Shown here one piece after another: positions 6,756 through 13,581 of a stretch of DNA of 13,581 nt. This stretch comes from an uncultured Rhodobacterales bacterium (GTDB lineage: Bacteria; Pseudomonadota; Alphaproteobacteria; Rhodobacterales; Rhodobacteraceae): NCBI GenBank assembly GCA_937901055.1, contig CALCGO010000078.1, positions 1 to 13,581 on the forward strand, in the 5' to 3' direction. Within the stretch, counting starts at the first letter, position 1; each line of letters starts with the position of its first letter. The notes beneath the pieces were generated by a model that saw only the letters and a program-made list of their open reading frames with translations, had not been told where the DNA came from and did no database searches. The translations under genes and the position numbers were made by a program.

Positions 6756-7366
6756 GGAGTTGTTTCGGCTGGTAATCTCGATAGATCAGCTTCGATTTCC
6801 AGTGCTGTCGCCAATTTGCTTTTGAAGTCCTTGCGTTCAATTTCGACGCCGCCCATCGTTGCTAGATGATCGGTCAAAAACTGTGTATCAAGCAACGTGA
6901 ACCCACCGGCTTTTAAACGTGCAACCAGCGCCACCAACGCTAATTTGGAGCCGTCAGTCATGGTTGAAAACATACTTTCACCGAAGAACACGCTGCCGAT
7001 ACTGACGCCGTAAAGGCCACCAGCGAGATCACCATCTTTCCAAACCTCAATTGAGTGTGCAAACCCAAGGTTATGCAGCTCGTTATACCGTGCGCGGATA
7101 GAGGGGTTGATCCACGTTTCATCGCGGTTGGCGCATGCATCCAGCACAAAGCTGAAGCATGTGTTAAGCGTGAATTCATATTTACCAGATAACAATCGCT
7201 TCCGAAGACTCTTGGATACGTGGAACCCATCGAGAGGAATGATGCCGCGTTTTTCTGGGTCGACCCAGAATACGGAGGTATCTTCTGCGGTTTCGGCCAT
7301 TGGAAACACACCCGAGCAATATGCGTGTAGCAAAAGCTCGGGCGTTAATTCAGCCGTGTCAGTCAA
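6719..7366 (-). CDS. aat: Leucyl/phenylalanyl-tRNA--protein transferase
   Basis: Aat moves Leu or Phe from aminoacyl-tRNA to proteins with N-terminal Arg or Lys, making N-degrons for Clp proteolysis. The 215-residue protein has family landmarks: LLLHAYCSGVFPMAE at 11-25, FWVDPEKRGIIPLDGFHV at 33-50, GLYGVSIGSVFFGESMFS at 117-134 and LLDTQFLTDHLATMGGVEIE at 158-177. The start codon is TTG (7366-7364). It is the only start codon compatible with the family N-terminus: an in-frame stop lies six codons upstream and no nearby ATG or GTG fits. It overlaps the last 8 nt of accC, so translation is probably coupled to accC. It is the last gene of the leftward accB-accC-aat unit, and its 3' end overlaps the DUF2155 gene. 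Confidence 0.94.
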   Translation of the reverse strand: MTDTAELTPELLLHAYCSGVFPMAETAEDTSVFWVDPEKRGIIPLDGFHVSKSLRKRLLSGKYEFTLNTCFSFVLDACANRDETWINPSIRARYNELHNLGFAHSIEVWKDGDLAGGLYGVSIGSVFFGESMFSTMTDGSKLALVALVARLKAGGFTLLDTQFLTDHLATMGGVEIERKDFKSKLATALEIEADLSRLPAETTPYELWQLSTQTS

Positions 7367-8711
7367 GGCTTGTTGTGGACTCTAACCAGTTTTCCAACCA
7401 GTGGATGTCGTAGTTACCCGAAAGGACATCAGGCTCTTCCAGAAGCGCGCGATGGAGTGGTGTGGTGGTTTCAACGCCATCAACGATCAACTCGCCCAAT
7501 GCCCGATGCAAACGGGCGAAGGCCGCGTCACGATCCGGTGCATGCACAATCAGTTTTGCGATCAGACTGTCGTAATAAGGCGGGATTGAGTACCCGTCAT
7601 AGATGTGACTGTCCATCCGCACGCCCAATCCACCCGGTGCATGAAACTGTGAAATTTTACCCGGGGATGGACGGAATTCTGGCACTTTTTCGGCGTTGAT
7701 GCGACACTCGATCGAATGGCCGTTTGCAACGAGGTTTTCTTGTTCGAAGGACATCGGCTCGCCAGCGGCGACGATGATTTGCTCGCGAACCAGATCAACG
7801 CCGTATACGGCCTCGGTGACAGGGTGTTCGACTTGGAGGCGGGTGTTCATTTCGATGAAGAAGAATTCGTCGTTTTCGAACAGGAATTCAATCGTACCCG
7901 CACCGGCGTAGTTGATAGAGGCAACCGCATCAGAACATACTTTGCCGATTTTCGCGCGTGTGGCAGCATCAATGACCGGAGACGGACATTCTTCGAGCAC
8001 CTTCTGGTGGCGACGCTGCAAAGAACAGTCGCGTTCGCCCAGATGTACAGCTTTGCCTTTGCCATCGCCAAACACCTGTATTTCGATGTGACGGGGCAGG
8101 GTCAGATACTTCTCAATATACACTTCGTCATTACCGAATGCGGCCTTGGATTCCGAACGCGCGGTGCGGAATGCTTCTTCAAGGTCATCGGCGGTTTTTG
8201 CAACTTTCATGCCGCGACCACCGCCACCAGCAGTGGCTTTGACAATGACGGGGAAACCCATTTCCGTGGAAATCTTCATGGCTTCTTCAACCGTCGGGAC
8301 GCCACCGGGGGAACCTGGAACGCAAGGGACGCCAAGGTTCTTCATGGTCTCCTTGGCGGTAATTTTATCGCCCATCATGTTGATGTGGTCAGCCGTTGGG
8401 CCGATGAAGGTTAGCCCGTGATCTTGGATGATCTGTACGAAATTGGCATTTTCGGACAGAAAGCCATAGCCGGGGTGAATAGCTTCGGCCCCCGTGATCT
8501 CGCAGGCCGAGATAATGTTCGGAATTGAAAGGTAGCTGAGCGTGCCCGAGGGTGGCCCAATGCAGACGCTTTCGTCGGCCATACGAACGTGCATCGCGTC
8601 GGCGTCAGCTGTCGAATGCACGGCAACCGAGCCGATGCCCATTTCTTTACAGGCGCGAATAACGCGAAGGGCGATTTCACCACGGTTGGCGATGAGGATT
8701 TTGTTGAACAT
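7359..8711 (-). CDS. accC: Acetyl-CoA carboxylase, biotin carboxylase subunit
   Basis: AccC carboxylates the biotin on AccB using ATP and bicarbonate, the first half-reaction of malonyl-CoA synthesis. The 450-aa length is standard. It begins MFNKILIANRGEIALRVIRA, the typical biotin carboxylase N-terminus. The ATP-grasp domain includes the glycine-rich loop KATAGGGGRGMKV at 158-170 and ERDCSLQRRHQKVLEECPSP at 226-245, holding Cys229 and Lys237 (equivalent to E. coli C230 and K238). A later block, FIEMNTRLQVEHPVTEAVYG, carries metal-binding and catalytic residues. ATG 8711 has a GGGGAA ribosome-binding site upstream in the 16-nt gap after accB. This is the stand-alone acetyl-CoA form rather than a fused propionyl-CoA carboxylase subunit, as accB is a separate adjacent gene. 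Confidence 0.97.
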   Translation of the reverse strand: MFNKILIANRGEIALRVIRACKEMGIGSVAVHSTADADAMHVRMADESVCIGPPSGTLSYLSIPNIISACEITGAEAIHPGYGFLSENANFVQIIQDHGLTFIGPTADHINMMGDKITAKETMKNLGVPCVPGSPGGVPTVEEAMKISTEMGFPVIVKATAGGGGRGMKVAKTADDLEEAFRTARSESKAAFGNDEVYIEKYLTLPRHIEIQVFGDGKGKAVHLGERDCSLQRRHQKVLEECPSPVIDAATRAKIGKVCSDAVASINYAGAGTIEFLFENDEFFFIEMNTRLQVEHPVTEAVYGVDLVREQIIVAAGEPMSFEQENLVANGHSIECRINAEKVPEFRPSPGKISQFHAPGGLGVRMDSHIYDGYSIPPYYDSLIAKLIVHAPDRDAAFARLHRALGELIVDGVETTTPLHRALLEEPDVLSGNYDIHWLENWLESTTSLD

Positions 8712-8727
8712 GCGTCCGGTTCCCCGA

Positions 8728-9216
8728 TTATTCTAGGATGATCAGCGGATCGCCGAATTCTACGGGAGCGCCATCGTCAACCAAAATGCGTGTTACTTTG
8801 CCGGATTTTGGGGCAGGGATCTGGTTCATGGTTTTCATCGCTTCGATGATCAGAAGGGTTTGGCCTTCTTTAACCGTATCGCCAACTTTTACGAATGCAT
8901 CAGCGCCCGGTTCTGCCGAAAGATATGCCGTGCCAACCATCGGTGAGTTTACAGCGCCGACAAGCTGCGCTGGATCGTCACTGGGAGCAGCAGGGGCAGG
9001 AGTTGCCGCAGCAGGAGCGGCAGCAGCAACGGGTGCAGCAATCGGTGCGGTTGCGACGACGGTGGCCGCTTGCATCTGACGCGCGACGCGCACGTTCAAC
9101 ACATCGTCTTTGCCAAACTCGCGCATAACCTCGATTTCGGTCAGGTCGTTCGAGCGCAGTAGTTCTGCCAGCGCTGTAATGAAGTCCACGTCGGTATTTT
9201 GTTTTTTGTCGCCCAT
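8728..9216 (-). CDS. accB: Acetyl-CoA carboxylase biotin carboxyl carrier protein
   Basis: AccB carries the biotin that shuttles CO2 from AccC to the carboxyltransferase (AccA/AccD, not in this window). The N-terminal part (1-50) is helical, residues about 53-80 are an Ala/Pro-rich flexible linker, and the biotinyl domain spans about 86-162. The biotinylation motif is EAMKTMNQIPA with the acceptor at Lys128, 34 residues from the C-terminus as usual. The 162-aa length is normal. Start ATG 9216 has GAGGGAA just upstream; an in-frame GTG at 9267 would add 17 residues with no family support. It is the first gene of the accB-accC-aat unit. Confidence 0.96.
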   Translation of the reverse strand: MGDKKQNTDVDFITALAELLRSNDLTEIEVMREFGKDDVLNVRVARQMQAATVVATAPIAAPVAAAAPAAATPAPAAPSDDPAQLVGAVNSPMVGTAYLSAEPGADAFVKVGDTVKEGQTLLIIEAMKTMNQIPAPKSGKVTRILVDDGAPVEFGDPLIILE

Positions 9217-9337
9217 GATTCCCTCAGGATTTCTTCCGGTTAAGCCGGTATTTAGTTCTGGGGTCACTTATACGCATTTCGGCACCCGCTGGAAAGCATA
9301 GATGCCGAAAAGACTTATCTAAATGTTGGTGACCTGT
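9217..9337 (-). promoter_or_regulatory. accB upstream region with candidate promoter inside an inverted repeat
   Basis: On the minus strand, TTTCCA (9295-9290), a 17-bp spacer and TATAAG (9272-9267) match 4/6 and 5/6 to the housekeeping promoter and would start transcription about 45 nt before accB. A perfect 8-bp inverted repeat, TTTCGGCA/TGCCGAAA (9277-9284 and 9303-9310, 18-nt spacer), brackets the -35 box. This layout suits an operator, but could be an RNA hairpin after the dsbA-like gene; it has no U-tract. A small CCGG-N5-CCGG hairpin lies nearer accB (about 9237-9249). Confidence 0.4.
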
Positions 9338-10093
9338 TCAAAGCTGAGAGCGCGCGCGATCGACGAACTCTTGCATTGCCGCAGCAGGCGCAAACCCACG
9401 TAGCATTTCAGTTCCAATCAGAAACGACGGCGTGCCTGATATTTTCATCCGCGTAGCCAGATCGCGGTTCTTTGCAATAATTTGTTCAACGACTGGGTCA
9501 TCCAAGTGCGCGACCATAAGATCAGCGTCACCGCCAGCTTTGACAACAAGGCTCGACAACGTTTTTACGTTAACGGCACCATTATGTGCCATCAGCAGGT
9601 TATGGAACGCCTCGTAAACATCGTCGCCCTGTTGTGTGAGAACCGAAATCGCCGATTTAGAAGCTAGCGTCGAGTCTTCACCCAAAATCGGGAATTCCTT
9701 CATCACAAACCGCACGTCGTCGTTCGCATCGAGCACTGCCTGAATTTCTGGATGCGCACGCTTACAGAATGCACAACGGTAATCCGAGAACTCTACGATC
9801 GTGATGGCGCCGTCAGGATTGCCACCAACCCATGAAAAACCGTCCCTCGTAAGTTCTTCAAAATTGGCCTGAACGAGATCGAGGTCACTTTGTGCATCTA
9901 CTTGTGCCTGTCGTTCTTCCAGCACTTGAATCGCCTCAAGGATAACTTCGGGATTGCCCAACAAATATGCGCGAACCTCTGCACGGAAAACGTCACGCTC
10001 GCCGTCGGTCATGTTTTCAAGGCCGGCGGCTTGCGCGAAAGTTGCGCCAAGAAGGGCCATGCCCGCGACTAGAATAGTTTTGAATACGTTCAT
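9338..10093 (-). CDS. DsbA-family periplasmic thiol-disulfide oxidoreductase
   Basis: This exported thioredoxin-fold protein probably makes, breaks or shuffles disulfides in the periplasm. A Sec signal peptide (hydrophobic core ILVAGMALLGATFA) ends in AQA, with cleavage likely after residue 22. Residues about 25-85 form an alpha-helical extension rich in charged residues. The thioredoxin fold begins at about 96 (AITIVEFSDYRCAFC), with active-site C107-A-F-C110, and the cis-proline loop is SGTPSF at 219-224 (Pro222). The 251-aa length and helical N-terminal extension fit the Com1/ScsC-like branch rather than classical E. coli DsbA, which lacks the extension; whether it oxidises or isomerises cannot be told. 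ATG 10093 has AAAGG upstream. It is divergent from the aminotransferase and ends 121 nt before accB. Confidence 0.88.
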   Translation of the reverse strand: MNVFKTILVAGMALLGATFAQAAGLENMTDGERDVFRAEVRAYLLGNPEVILEAIQVLEERQAQVDAQSDLDLVQANFEELTRDGFSWVGGNPDGAITIVEFSDYRCAFCKRAHPEIQAVLDANDDVRFVMKEFPILGEDSTLASKSAISVLTQQGDDVYEAFHNLLMAHNGAVNVKTLSSLVVKAGGDADLMVAHLDDPVVEQIIAKNRDLATRMKISGTPSFLIGTEMLRGFAPAAAMQEFVDRARSQL

Positions 10094-10223
10094 TGTCTTA
10101 CCTTTGTACTAAATTTCTACCTGCGATACATGGAAACAGCGATGAATCCAAGTTCGCATTGGCAATCAATCGTCGCACACGTTATCCAGCATCCAAGTTG
10201 ATACACCATACAGGAGTTTTCGC
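10094..10223. promoter_or_regulatory. Divergent promoter region between the dsbA-like gene and the aminotransferase
   Basis: These 130 bp must serve two divergent starts. Rightward, TTGGCA (10159-10164; 5/6 to -35), an 18-bp spacer and TATCCA (10183-10188; 3/6 to -10) is the best match found. Leftward, TTGGAT, 17 bp and TATCGC is poorer. A 9-bp direct repeat, ATCCAAGTT, occurs at 10146-10154 and 10191-10199, 45 bp apart. The aminotransferase ribosome-binding site is CAGGAG at 10211-10216. Confidence 0.35.
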
Positions 10224-11378
10224 ATGCGGCGTACAAGAAGAAGTGATGTGGCCCCGTTTATCGTCATGGACGTTATGGAGGCCGCCCGCATTGAAGAAGA
10301 AGCCGGACGGCACATTATTCATATGGAGGTTGGGCAGCCAGCCACCGGCGCGCCCTCTGATGCGGTTACTGCGTTGAAAACGGCGATGGATGATGGGGCG
10401 CTGGGGTATACAGTCGCGCTTGGACTGCCCAAGCTTAGGGCGCGGATCGCGCAATTGTATATGGATTGGTACGGCGTCAAGGTTTCGCCCGAACGGGTTG
10501 TCGTGACCGCTGGGTCCTCGGCTGCATTCCAGTTGGCGTTTATAAGCTTGTTTGATGCAGGGGATCGGGTTGCGATTGGCGATCCAGGATATCCGAGCTA
10601 CCGGAACATATTGAAGGCGCTGGATATTGATGTTGCCAGTATTGCCACGGGACTCGAGGCGCGTTTCCAACCGACAGTACAAGCGTTAGAAGAAGAGCGC
10701 GATCTTGCAGGGTTGCTTGTGGCCAGCCCTTCAAACCCCACCGGTACAATGTTGGATCGGGATGCTCTTGCGGCGCTGATTTCGCATTGCGAAGCACATG
10801 ATATCGCGTTCATTTCAGACGAAATATATCACGGGATTGAGTACGGTAAGAAGGCTGTGACCGCTTTAGAAATCAGCGACGACGTTTACGTAATCAACTC
10901 GTTTTCCAAGTACTTTTCCATGACGGGATGGCGGATTGGCTGGATGATTGTGCCCGAAGACCATGTGCGCAGTTTGGAGCGCTTGATGCAAAACCTGTTT
11001 ATCTGTGCGCCACATGCCTCGCAAATCGCGGCTTTGGCGGCGCTAGATTCGATTGGAGAGCTAGAAGATAATCTGGCGATGTATGAACGTAATCGCGCTC
11101 TGTTGCTAAAGGAATTACCCAAAGCCGGCTTCGACAAAATCGCACCACCCGACGGGGCTTTCTACATTTATGCCGATGTTTCCGATTTAACGGACGATAG
11201 CGTGACTTTGGCTCGTCAGATTTTGCTTGAGGCTGGTGTCGCAGTTACGCCGGGTGTCGACTTCGATCCGGCGCGCGGACACAAAACCTTGCGGTTTTCC
11301 TATGCGCGTTCGACAGAGGATATTGTCGAGGGTGTTCGCCGCTTGAAGACGTGGATGGATAACAAAAAGGCCCCATAA
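10224..11378 (+). CDS. Pyridoxal-phosphate-dependent aminotransferase (fold type I, class I/II)
   Basis: This is an aspartate-aminotransferase-superfamily enzyme; its amino donor and acceptor cannot be read from sequence. PLP-site residues are present: the phosphate-side TAGSSAAF at 95-102, ASPSNPTG at 167-174 with Asn171, SDEIYHGIEYG at 198-208 with Asp199 and Tyr202, Schiff-base Lys229 in SFSKYFSMTGWRIGW, and a C-terminal Arg357 in LRFSYARS that should bind the substrate carboxylate. The length (384 aa) is normal. ATG 10224 follows CAGGAG by 7 nt. There is no signal peptide, so it is cytosolic. It stands alone between a divergent promoter region and its own terminator, so context does not indicate a pathway. 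Confidence 0.92.
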   Translation: MRRTRRSDVAPFIVMDVMEAARIEEEAGRHIIHMEVGQPATGAPSDAVTALKTAMDDGALGYTVALGLPKLRARIAQLYMDWYGVKVSPERVVVTAGSSAAFQLAFISLFDAGDRVAIGDPGYPSYRNILKALDIDVASIATGLEARFQPTVQALEEERDLAGLLVASPSNPTGTMLDRDALAALISHCEAHDIAFISDEIYHGIEYGKKAVTALEISDDVYVINSFSKYFSMTGWRIGWMIVPEDHVRSLERLMQNLFICAPHASQIAALAALDSIGELEDNLAMYERNRALLLKELPKAGFDKIAPPDGAFYIYADVSDLTDDSVTLARQILLEAGVAVTPGVDFDPARGHKTLRFSYARSTEDIVEGVRRLKTWMDNKKAP

Positions 11379-11390
11379 AAGGGGCCTTTT
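11365..11390. terminator. Bidirectional intrinsic terminator between the aminotransferase and rne
   Basis: AAAAGGCCCC (11365-11374) and GGGGCCTTTT (11381-11390) form a perfect 10-bp stem with the 6-nt loop ATAAAA. The aminotransferase stop TAA (11376-11378) is in the loop, and the last codons form the left arm. Rightward the stem ends in TTTT; leftward it is followed by TTTTT, so it can serve both convergent genes. On the minus strand it begins 8 nt past the rne stop. Confidence 0.88.
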
Positions 11391-11397
11391 CAGTAAC

Positions 11398-13581
11398 TTA
11401 TTTCAACGACCACCAGCCGCGCCGTTTTGGCTTGGCCGGTTCGTCCGGCTTTTGCTCAACGACCGGCTCAGGCGTTGGTGCTGGCTCGGGCGTTGGTGCT
11501 GGTTCAACGACTGGCTCAGGCATCGGTTCCGGCGTTAGCTCGGGCTTCGGTTCTGGTGCTGCGGCTTCAGCAGGAGCCTCCACAACTTCTTTGACAACCT
11601 TAGGCTTGCGCGGTGCACGTTTGCGTTTCGGCTTTTCTGCGACCTCGGCTTTGCCTTCAGGAACCTCGACGGGGGTAGGGGGTTCGGCCTCTGTTGCGTC
11701 GGATTTCTCTTCTACGTTATCCGCCACAGCTTCTTCCGGTTTACGGCGACGACGTGTACGGGAACGCTTCGGTTTTTCTTCTTCAGCCGGTTCCTCGGTG
11801 ACTACCTCTTCAGAAGCAGGTGCCTCGGTCGCAGTGTTGTCTTCCGATGTGTTTTCACCGTTCTGCTGATCGCCATTGCGGCCTTTGCCACCGCGACGAC
11901 GCCGACGGCGACGCTTCTTGGGGGCAGATTCATCTTCAGTTTCTGGGGATGCAACTTCTGCGTCCGTTGTATCTTCCAACACTTCCGGAGCATATTCGAT
12001 TGTCGCTGTTTCCAGCACCTCAGGCTCGGGAACGATACGTGTCGCTACTTTCAGACGTTCAACACGGTATTCAGGGCTGATCAGGTGCGGGTCGGCCTCG
12101 ATACGGACAGAAAACCCAAAACGGCCTTCGATCATTGCGACGTGTTCGCGTTTCTGGTTCAGCATATAGTTCGCGACGTTGATCGGCACGCTGACGAGCA
12201 CCTCTTTACAACGACGGCGAACGCCTTCTTCTTCCAGTTCCCGCAGGATGGCCAACGACATCGAATCGTCGGACCTTGTGATGCCTGTGCCGTGACAATG
12301 CGGACATGGTTGTGTTGATGCTTCCAGCATTCCCGGACGCAAACGTTGGCGTGACATTTCCATCAAACCGAAGCTGGAGATGCGGCCGATCTGAATACGG
12401 GCGCGGTCAGTTTTCAACTTGTCTTTAATGCGTTTCTCGACCGCTATGTTATTGCGGCGATCTTCCATGTCGATGAAGTCGATCACGATCAGGCCGGCAA
12501 GGTCACGCAAACGCAGTTGGCGCGCGACTTCTTCAGCGGCCTCAAGGTTTGTTTTACGTGCAGTTTCCTCGATCGAGTTTTCCTTGGTCGCACGACCGGA
12601 GTTCACGTCGATCGCTACCAACGCCTCGGTAATACCGATGACGATGTAACCGCCGGATTTCAGCTGAACAGTCGGATTGAACATGCCGGACAGGTATGTC
12701 TCGACTTGGAATCGTGAAAACAGCGGTAGCACGTCTTTGTACAGCTTCACGTTCTCGGCATGGGACGGCATAAGCATGCCCATGTATTCCTTGGCCTCGT
12801 TATAACCGCGTTCGCCGTCGATAATGATCTCGTCGATTTCGCTGTTATAAAGGTCGCGGATCGAACGTTTGATCAAGCTGCCTTCTTCATAGATGTGCTC
12901 GGGCGCCATAGATTTCAGGGTCAGATCGCGGATCTGTTCCCACTGGCGCAGCAGGTATTCATAGTCGCGGTTGATCTCCGTCTTGGTGCGTTTTGCACCG
13001 GCAGTCCGAATGATCAGGCCAGCACCTTGTGGCACGTTGATGCCGCCCGCGATGTCTTTGAGTTTCTTACGGTCGCTAACGTTGGTGATCTTGCGGCTGA
13101 TGCCACCACCACGTGCCGTGTTTGGCATAAGAACGCAATACCGGCCAGCGAGGGAAAGGTATGTTGTGAGTGCCGCGCCTTTGTTGCCGCGTTCTTCTTT
13201 AACAACCTGAACCAACAGGATCTGGCGAACTTTGATGACTTCTTGAATCTTGTAACGACGTACACGTTGACGGCGCGGCGTTGGTGTTTCTTTAACCTTT
13301 TCGGTGACCACTTCCTCGGTAGGAGCGTCAACATCGGGCTGCTCGTCAATTGTCTCGGATTTGGTTTCCTCTGCTGGCTCTTCAGCGGCAGGCTCATCCT
13401 TGGATTCTTCGGTAGGGGCCTCAGGCGCGTCTTCCGAAACAGCCTTTTCAGTCACTGCTTCTTCAACTGCAACTTCCTCTGTCACAACTTCTTCTGGTGC
13501 AGCATCTTCAGCAACAGTTTTAGCAGGTGCTTCGCTTGGTGCCTCTGGAACCTCGACGATATCAGGTTGATCACCTTCACC
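11398..13581 (-). CDS. rne: Ribonuclease E, N-terminus beyond the window edge
   Basis: RNase E is the endonuclease that starts most mRNA decay and processes rRNA and tRNA. The frame stays open to position 13581, so 727 residues are visible and the true start lies outside; the apparent start at 13485 is an internal GTG. Numbering from the edge: 1-103 is an acidic Glu/Ala/Pro/Val-rich stretch, an insertion inside the S1 domain; the S1 second half follows (VKEERGNKGAALTTYLSLAG), then the RTAG 5'-sensor motif at about 192. Catalytic Asp325 (AIDVNSGR) and Asp368 (VIDFIDM) match E. coli D303 and D346 in spacing, and the zinc-link CPHCHGTG has Cys426 and Cys429. Past about 515 the C-terminal region is disordered, with Arg-rich blocks (about 554-568, 603-614, 650-661), a Pro-Glu stretch at 677-712 and the tail KRRGWWSLK. 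The promoter is not in the window. Confidence 0.95.
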   Translation of the reverse strand, partial: GEGDQPDIVEVPEAPSEAPAKTVAEDAAPEEVVTEEVAVEEAVTEKAVSEDAPEAPTEESKDEPAAEEPAEETKSETIDEQPDVDAPTEEVVTEKVKETPTPRRQRVRRYKIQEVIKVRQILLVQVVKEERGNKGAALTTYLSLAGRYCVLMPNTARGGGISRKITNVSDRKKLKDIAGGINVPQGAGLIIRTAGAKRTKTEINRDYEYLLRQWEQIRDLTLKSMAPEHIYEEGSLIKRSIRDLYNSEIDEIIIDGERGYNEAKEYMGMLMPSHAENVKLYKDVLPLFSRFQVETYLSGMFNPTVQLKSGGYIVIGITEALVAIDVNSGRATKENSIEETARKTNLEAAEEVARQLRLRDLAGLIVIDFIDMEDRRNNIAVEKRIKDKLKTDRARIQIGRISSFGLMEMSRQRLRPGMLEASTQPCPHCHGTGITRSDDSMSLAILRELEEEGVRRRCKEVLVSVPINVANYMLNQKREHVAMIEGRFGFSVRIEADPHLISPEYRVERLKVATRIVPEPEVLETATIEYAPEVLEDTTDAEVASPETEDESAPKKRRRRRRRGGKGRNGDQQNGENTSEDNTATEAPASEEVVTEEPAEEEKPKRSRTRRRRKPEEAVADNVEEKSDATEAEPPTPVEVPEGKAEVAEKPKRKRAPRKPKVVKEVVEAPAEAAAPEPKPELTPEPMPEPVVEPAPTPEPAPTPEPVVEQKPDEPAKPKRRGWWSLK
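11465..11500. repeat. Tandem 18-bp repeat in the rne C-terminal coding region
   Basis: Two adjacent 18-bp units (11465-11482 and 11483-11500) differ at one base and encode a repeated Ala-Pro-Thr-Pro-Glu-Pro in RNase E. It is part of a longer Pro-Glu low-complexity stretch and could vary in copy number between strains by slippage. Confidence 0.7.

Noticed and set aside
7716..8414. Long rightward open frame (232 codons) opposite accC
   Set aside because: It lies wholly within the strongly supported accC, shows no domain, and its composition looks like a frame shadow.
11432..11869. Rightward open frame rich in Gly/Ser/Ala opposite rne
   Set aside because: It is the antisense of Pro/Glu/Ala-rich RNase E codons, has repeat-like composition, and no start signal or recognisable domain.
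13304..13570. Rightward Ser/Thr/Ala-rich open frame opposite the RNase E acidic insertion
   Set aside because: It is the antisense image of Glu/Ala/Val codons with no independent support.

Overview
The window looks like a chromosomal housekeeping segment from an alphaproteobacterium, most likely a Rhodobacterales (roseobacter-type) marine bacterium. The evidence is an NDUFA12-family complex I accessory gene beside mlaD and a DUF2155 gene, an RNase E with a long acidic insertion in its S1 domain and a short Arg/Trp C-terminal tail, the accB-accC-aat order, and protein sequences close to those of that order. Base composition is about 50% GC by eye, which is low for the group. No transposase, integrase, phage gene, CRISPR array, toxin-antitoxin pair or defence gene was seen.

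Layout. Positions 1-168: the first four codons of a leftward gene (probably glnB, P-II) and a divergent promoter region. 169-1725: nnr, the bifunctional NAD(P)HX repair enzyme. 1809-1893: tRNA-Leu(UAG), with tig (trigger factor) starting only 19 nt after it. An intrinsic terminator separates tig from clpP and clpX. 5472-6755: a rightward run of three small envelope or respiration genes (NDUFA12 family, mlaD, DUF2155). 6719-9216: a leftward accB-accC-aat operon whose last gene overlaps the DUF2155 gene tail to tail. 9338-10093: a leftward periplasmic DsbA-like thioredoxin. 10224-11378: a rightward fold-type I aminotransferase, divergent from the dsbA-like gene. 11365-11390: a bidirectional terminator. 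11398-13581: a leftward rne whose N-terminus lies beyond the right edge.

Function. Trigger factor, ClpP and ClpX form a protein folding and degradation module. Aat makes N-degrons that feed Clp proteolysis in other proteobacteria. AccB and AccC are two parts of acetyl-CoA carboxylase, which starts fatty acid synthesis. NDUFA12, MlaD and the DUF2155 protein act at or across the inner membrane. RNase E handles mRNA decay and RNA processing.

I found no undescribed system. The points worth a second look are local: a tRNA abutting the tig ribosome-binding site, an inverted repeat bracketing the probable accB -35 box, a 37-bp convergent coding overlap, a terminator with a stop codon in its loop, and the RNase E S1 insertion. 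Promoter calls are by-eye matches and weak.
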